A DNA stretch of 38,708 nt from a virus. Position numbers and translations under genes: made by a program. The stretch covers positions 1-38,708 of the IMG/VR virus record IMGVR_UViG_3300006128_000024. One strand, written 5' to 3'. Position 1 is the stretch's first letter. Every line of letters starts with the position of its first letter. Under the pieces are notes generated by a model. The model was not told the origin of the DNA and ran no database searches. It saw only the letters and a list, made by a program, of their open reading frames with translations. Below are positions 37,202 through 38,708 of this stretch, one piece after another.

Positions 37202-38200
37202 TTAAATTTGATTATAAATTTCTTTAAAGAAATATTCCCTTCCTTTATTGCTAATAGGCCCAGAAATTTTCTTTACATCAATATTGTTTTTAAGTATAGT
37301 TTCTTGATGTTCTTTTAAAACATCATTAAAAAGCCAACGTAAATAATCAGCAGTAGAAGACTTATCAACTGGTTTGTTATTTTCTTTTAACCAAGAAATT
37401 CCTTGTTCTAATCTCCATTCAGGTACAGCTAATTCAACAAATTCATTTATAGTTTCCAAAACAGCAGTATCAACTAAATTTATAGCTTTAGTTTTTCCAG
37501 CACCCTGATGCTTTAAACCTTTTGATTTAAATTTGTATTTAAAATCTTCAGATTCCCAAACTATACCTTCACCGATTAATCCTTTTTCTGGAACTGCACC
37601 TAAAGCAATTGCAAATGGACTTGCTTCTTCAACAGTTAATGTCATATCGACAATATCATTTTGTTGCATTTTAGGGTTATTGAAATCGATATTAATTTCC
37701 CATTTTTTAAAATTACGAATATCATAAATTCCTTGTTCTGCGTCGTTTTCATAAACTTTATCAATCCATTGCCCATCTACTTTTACTCTAAAGATAACAA
37801 AGATATTTGGTAATTGATTTAACCCTACACCTTTTTTGATAGAACCACCACACCATTCACCATAAACAGCTATGTATTCTTTAAATTCAATTCCATCAAA
37901 TAAGAAATCTGTATTTTTAATAGAATTTAAAGCAAAGAATCTAGCATTATCAGCAGTTAAAGATAAAATTCTTTCCCTAGATTGATATACTTTTGTTCCA
38001 TCAGCCCAAAGCGTTAAATTCGAATTTGTGCCATGGAGTTTTTCTGTACCTACAAATTTAATAGTAGGATAAGGAGAATCATGTAAATAAATTACATCCC
38101 CATTTTCGTCTTTCCCTTTATAATCGTGATTAACACGAACTTGTCTAATTACTTCATCAAATTGTCCTATTGAAGGATAAGCTATGTGTTTTATTTCCAT
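37202..38200 (-). CDS. rnl2: Rnl2-type RNA ligase
   Basis: 332 residues, essentially the length of T4 RNA ligase 2 (334). Nucleotidyltransferase motifs in order: motif I with adenylated lysine K54 in EKLHGTNSNL; QSRERIL; motif III-like AVYGEWCGG (111-119); motif IV EGIVW (211-215); motif V KFKSKG (223-228). The C-terminal 100 residues match the helical domain of Rnl2 enzymes. The family seals nicks in duplex RNA or RNA:DNA hybrids. Together with Pnkp/Hen1 and Thg1 it gives this phage two RNA ligases. No bipartite promoter is seen in the leader (38201-38363), which holds no gene. Confidence 0.92.
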   Translation of the reverse strand: MEIKHIAYPSIGQFDEVIRQVRVNHDYKGKDENGDVIYLHDSPYPTIKFVGTEKLHGTNSNLTLWADGTKVYQSRERILSLTADNARFFALNSIKNTDFLFDGIEFKEYIAVYGEWCGGSIKKGVGLNQLPNIFVIFRVKVDGQWIDKVYENDAEQGIYDIRNFKKWEINIDFNNPKMQQNDIVDMTLTVEEASPFAIALGAVPEKGLIGEGIVWESEDFKYKFKSKGLKHQGAGKTKAINLVDTAVLETINEFVELAVPEWRLEQGISWLKENNKPVDKSSTADYLRWLFNDVLKEHQETILKNNIDVKKISGPISNKGREYFFKEIYNQI

Positions 38201-38363
38201 TTTTGTTTATTTAAAATTATTTAATTTTTTCCCCCTATTATGTTTACTCATGAAATCTTTTTCTTTTTTTGCCAAAATTTCAGATTATGTATTTAAATAA
38301 AACCTAGTAAAAGTTATAATACTTTATTCGAGATTTTATACTATTTACATAAAAATCCTATTT

Positions 38364-38459
38364 TTAAATTATTGCTCCTAGAGAATCATTATCATCATTA
38401 TCATCATTGGAATTTATCCAAATAACGAAAACAATAAAAGCGATTAAAAATAAACTCAT
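38364..38459 (-). CDS. 31-aa membrane peptide with an Asp/Asn tail
   Basis: The ATG overlaps the upstream stop (ATGA). The product is MSLFLIAFIVFVIWI, one hydrophobic span, followed by SNDDNDDND encoded by ATGATA/ATGATG-like repeats, and ends LGAII. The translational coupling supports it despite its size. Function unknown. Confidence 0.45.
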   Translation of the reverse strand: MSLFLIAFIVFVIWINSNDDNDDNDSLGAII

Positions 38460-38665
38460 TTTTTAATTTTTTCAGTGATTAAATAAGGTGTATGAAGAAA
38501 TTTATCGCCATGTTCAATTGATTCCCATTCAAATCTTAAAATTTTTTCTTTCTTATGTTTAGAATAAAAATTTTCAAAATTTTCAATAAAATCTTTTAAT
38601 TCTTCTAAAGTAATTGTTTTATTAATTTTAGGTTCACTTATTTGAAGCCTCGTCTGATGTTTCAT
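38456..38665 (-). CDS. hypothetical protein, 69 aa
   Basis: A charged helical small protein (TLEELKDFIENFENFYSKHK) with a C-terminal HTPYLITEKIKK segment. Not recognised. Coupled to the 31-aa membrane peptide by a 4-base overlap. The 43 bases upstream to the window edge are AT-rich and show no bipartite promoter. Confidence 0.6.
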   Translation of the reverse strand: MKHQTRLQISEPKINKTITLEELKDFIENFENFYSKHKKEKILRFEWESIEHGDKFLHTPYLITEKIKK

Positions 38666-38708
38666 TATTAAAATATTTATTAACTAATTAAATTTTAACG
38701 CCAAAAGT

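Noticed and set aside
38201-38363. A gene or promoter in the spacer upstream of rnl2.
   Set aside because: No open frame of note, no bipartite promoter and no convincing hairpin; only a CCCCC run and AT-rich sequence were seen.

Overview
The window looks like part of the genome of a large tailed phage (a jumbo myovirus) that infects a Bacteroidota host. The virion type rests on an unmistakable contractile tail sheath gene followed by a tail tube gene. The host assignment is inferred from three things: a very AT-rich sequence, A-rich leaders without Shine-Dalgarno sites, and promoter -7 elements of the TANNTTTG type used by Bacteroidota. No host gene, tRNA gene or CRISPR array was recognised.

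Layout. (1) 1-4.8 kb, plus strand: an accessory region with a TnpB-like RuvC nuclease cut by the left edge, a decayed endonuclease fragment, a KYG-repeat homing-type endonuclease, and an overlapping GNAT-fold protein / SPPY DNA methyltransferase pair that may make a modified base. (2) 5.3-21.7 kb, plus strand: the late/virion module. It holds a vWA protein, a giant tail sheath (1215 aa), a virion-type unknown, the tail tube, probable neck/connector proteins, an ART-like protein, and an array of seven tandem paralogues (five intact, two broken) built from a new-looking helical repeat. It ends with a three-domain ART/cysteine-protease-like/ParB-like protein and PhoH. Sheath, tube and neck genes share a near-identical upstream block (core TACAATAATTAAAAA), a candidate late promoter. 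Two reverse-strand gene cassettes interrupt this module. (3) 21.8-38.7 kb, minus strand: closely packed, probably early/middle genes. These include a Nudix hydrolase, two proteins with a GFHFCK motif, a full PARP-like enzyme (WGR, helical and ART domains), and an RNA repair set: Pnkp (kinase-phosphatase-ligase), a Thg1-like 3'-5' polymerase, Hen1 (3'-terminal 2'-O-methyltransferase) and, further upstream, an Rnl2-type RNA ligase.

Most interesting points. First, the Pnkp + Hen1 + Thg1 + Rnl2 set looks like a phage version of the bacterial RNA repair system and plausibly restores tRNAs cut by host anticodon nucleases. Second, at least eight minus-strand transcription units start with a strictly spaced bipartite signal, TAGATAAA-N8-TANNTTTG, which appears to be a phage-specific variant of the host promoter. 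Third, both reverse cassettes in the late module lie between copies of the late-promoter motif and carry their own terminator and TAGATAAA promoter, which suggests modular insertion. Fourth, the tandem paralogue array shows truncation, frameshift, internal deletion and leader duplication, the marks of rapid recombination. Several genes elsewhere are also broken (frameshifts at 24.2 and 35.56 kb, an in-frame amber at 37.09 kb), and a 91-bp inverted-repeat element at 34.9 kb may be a structured RNA.
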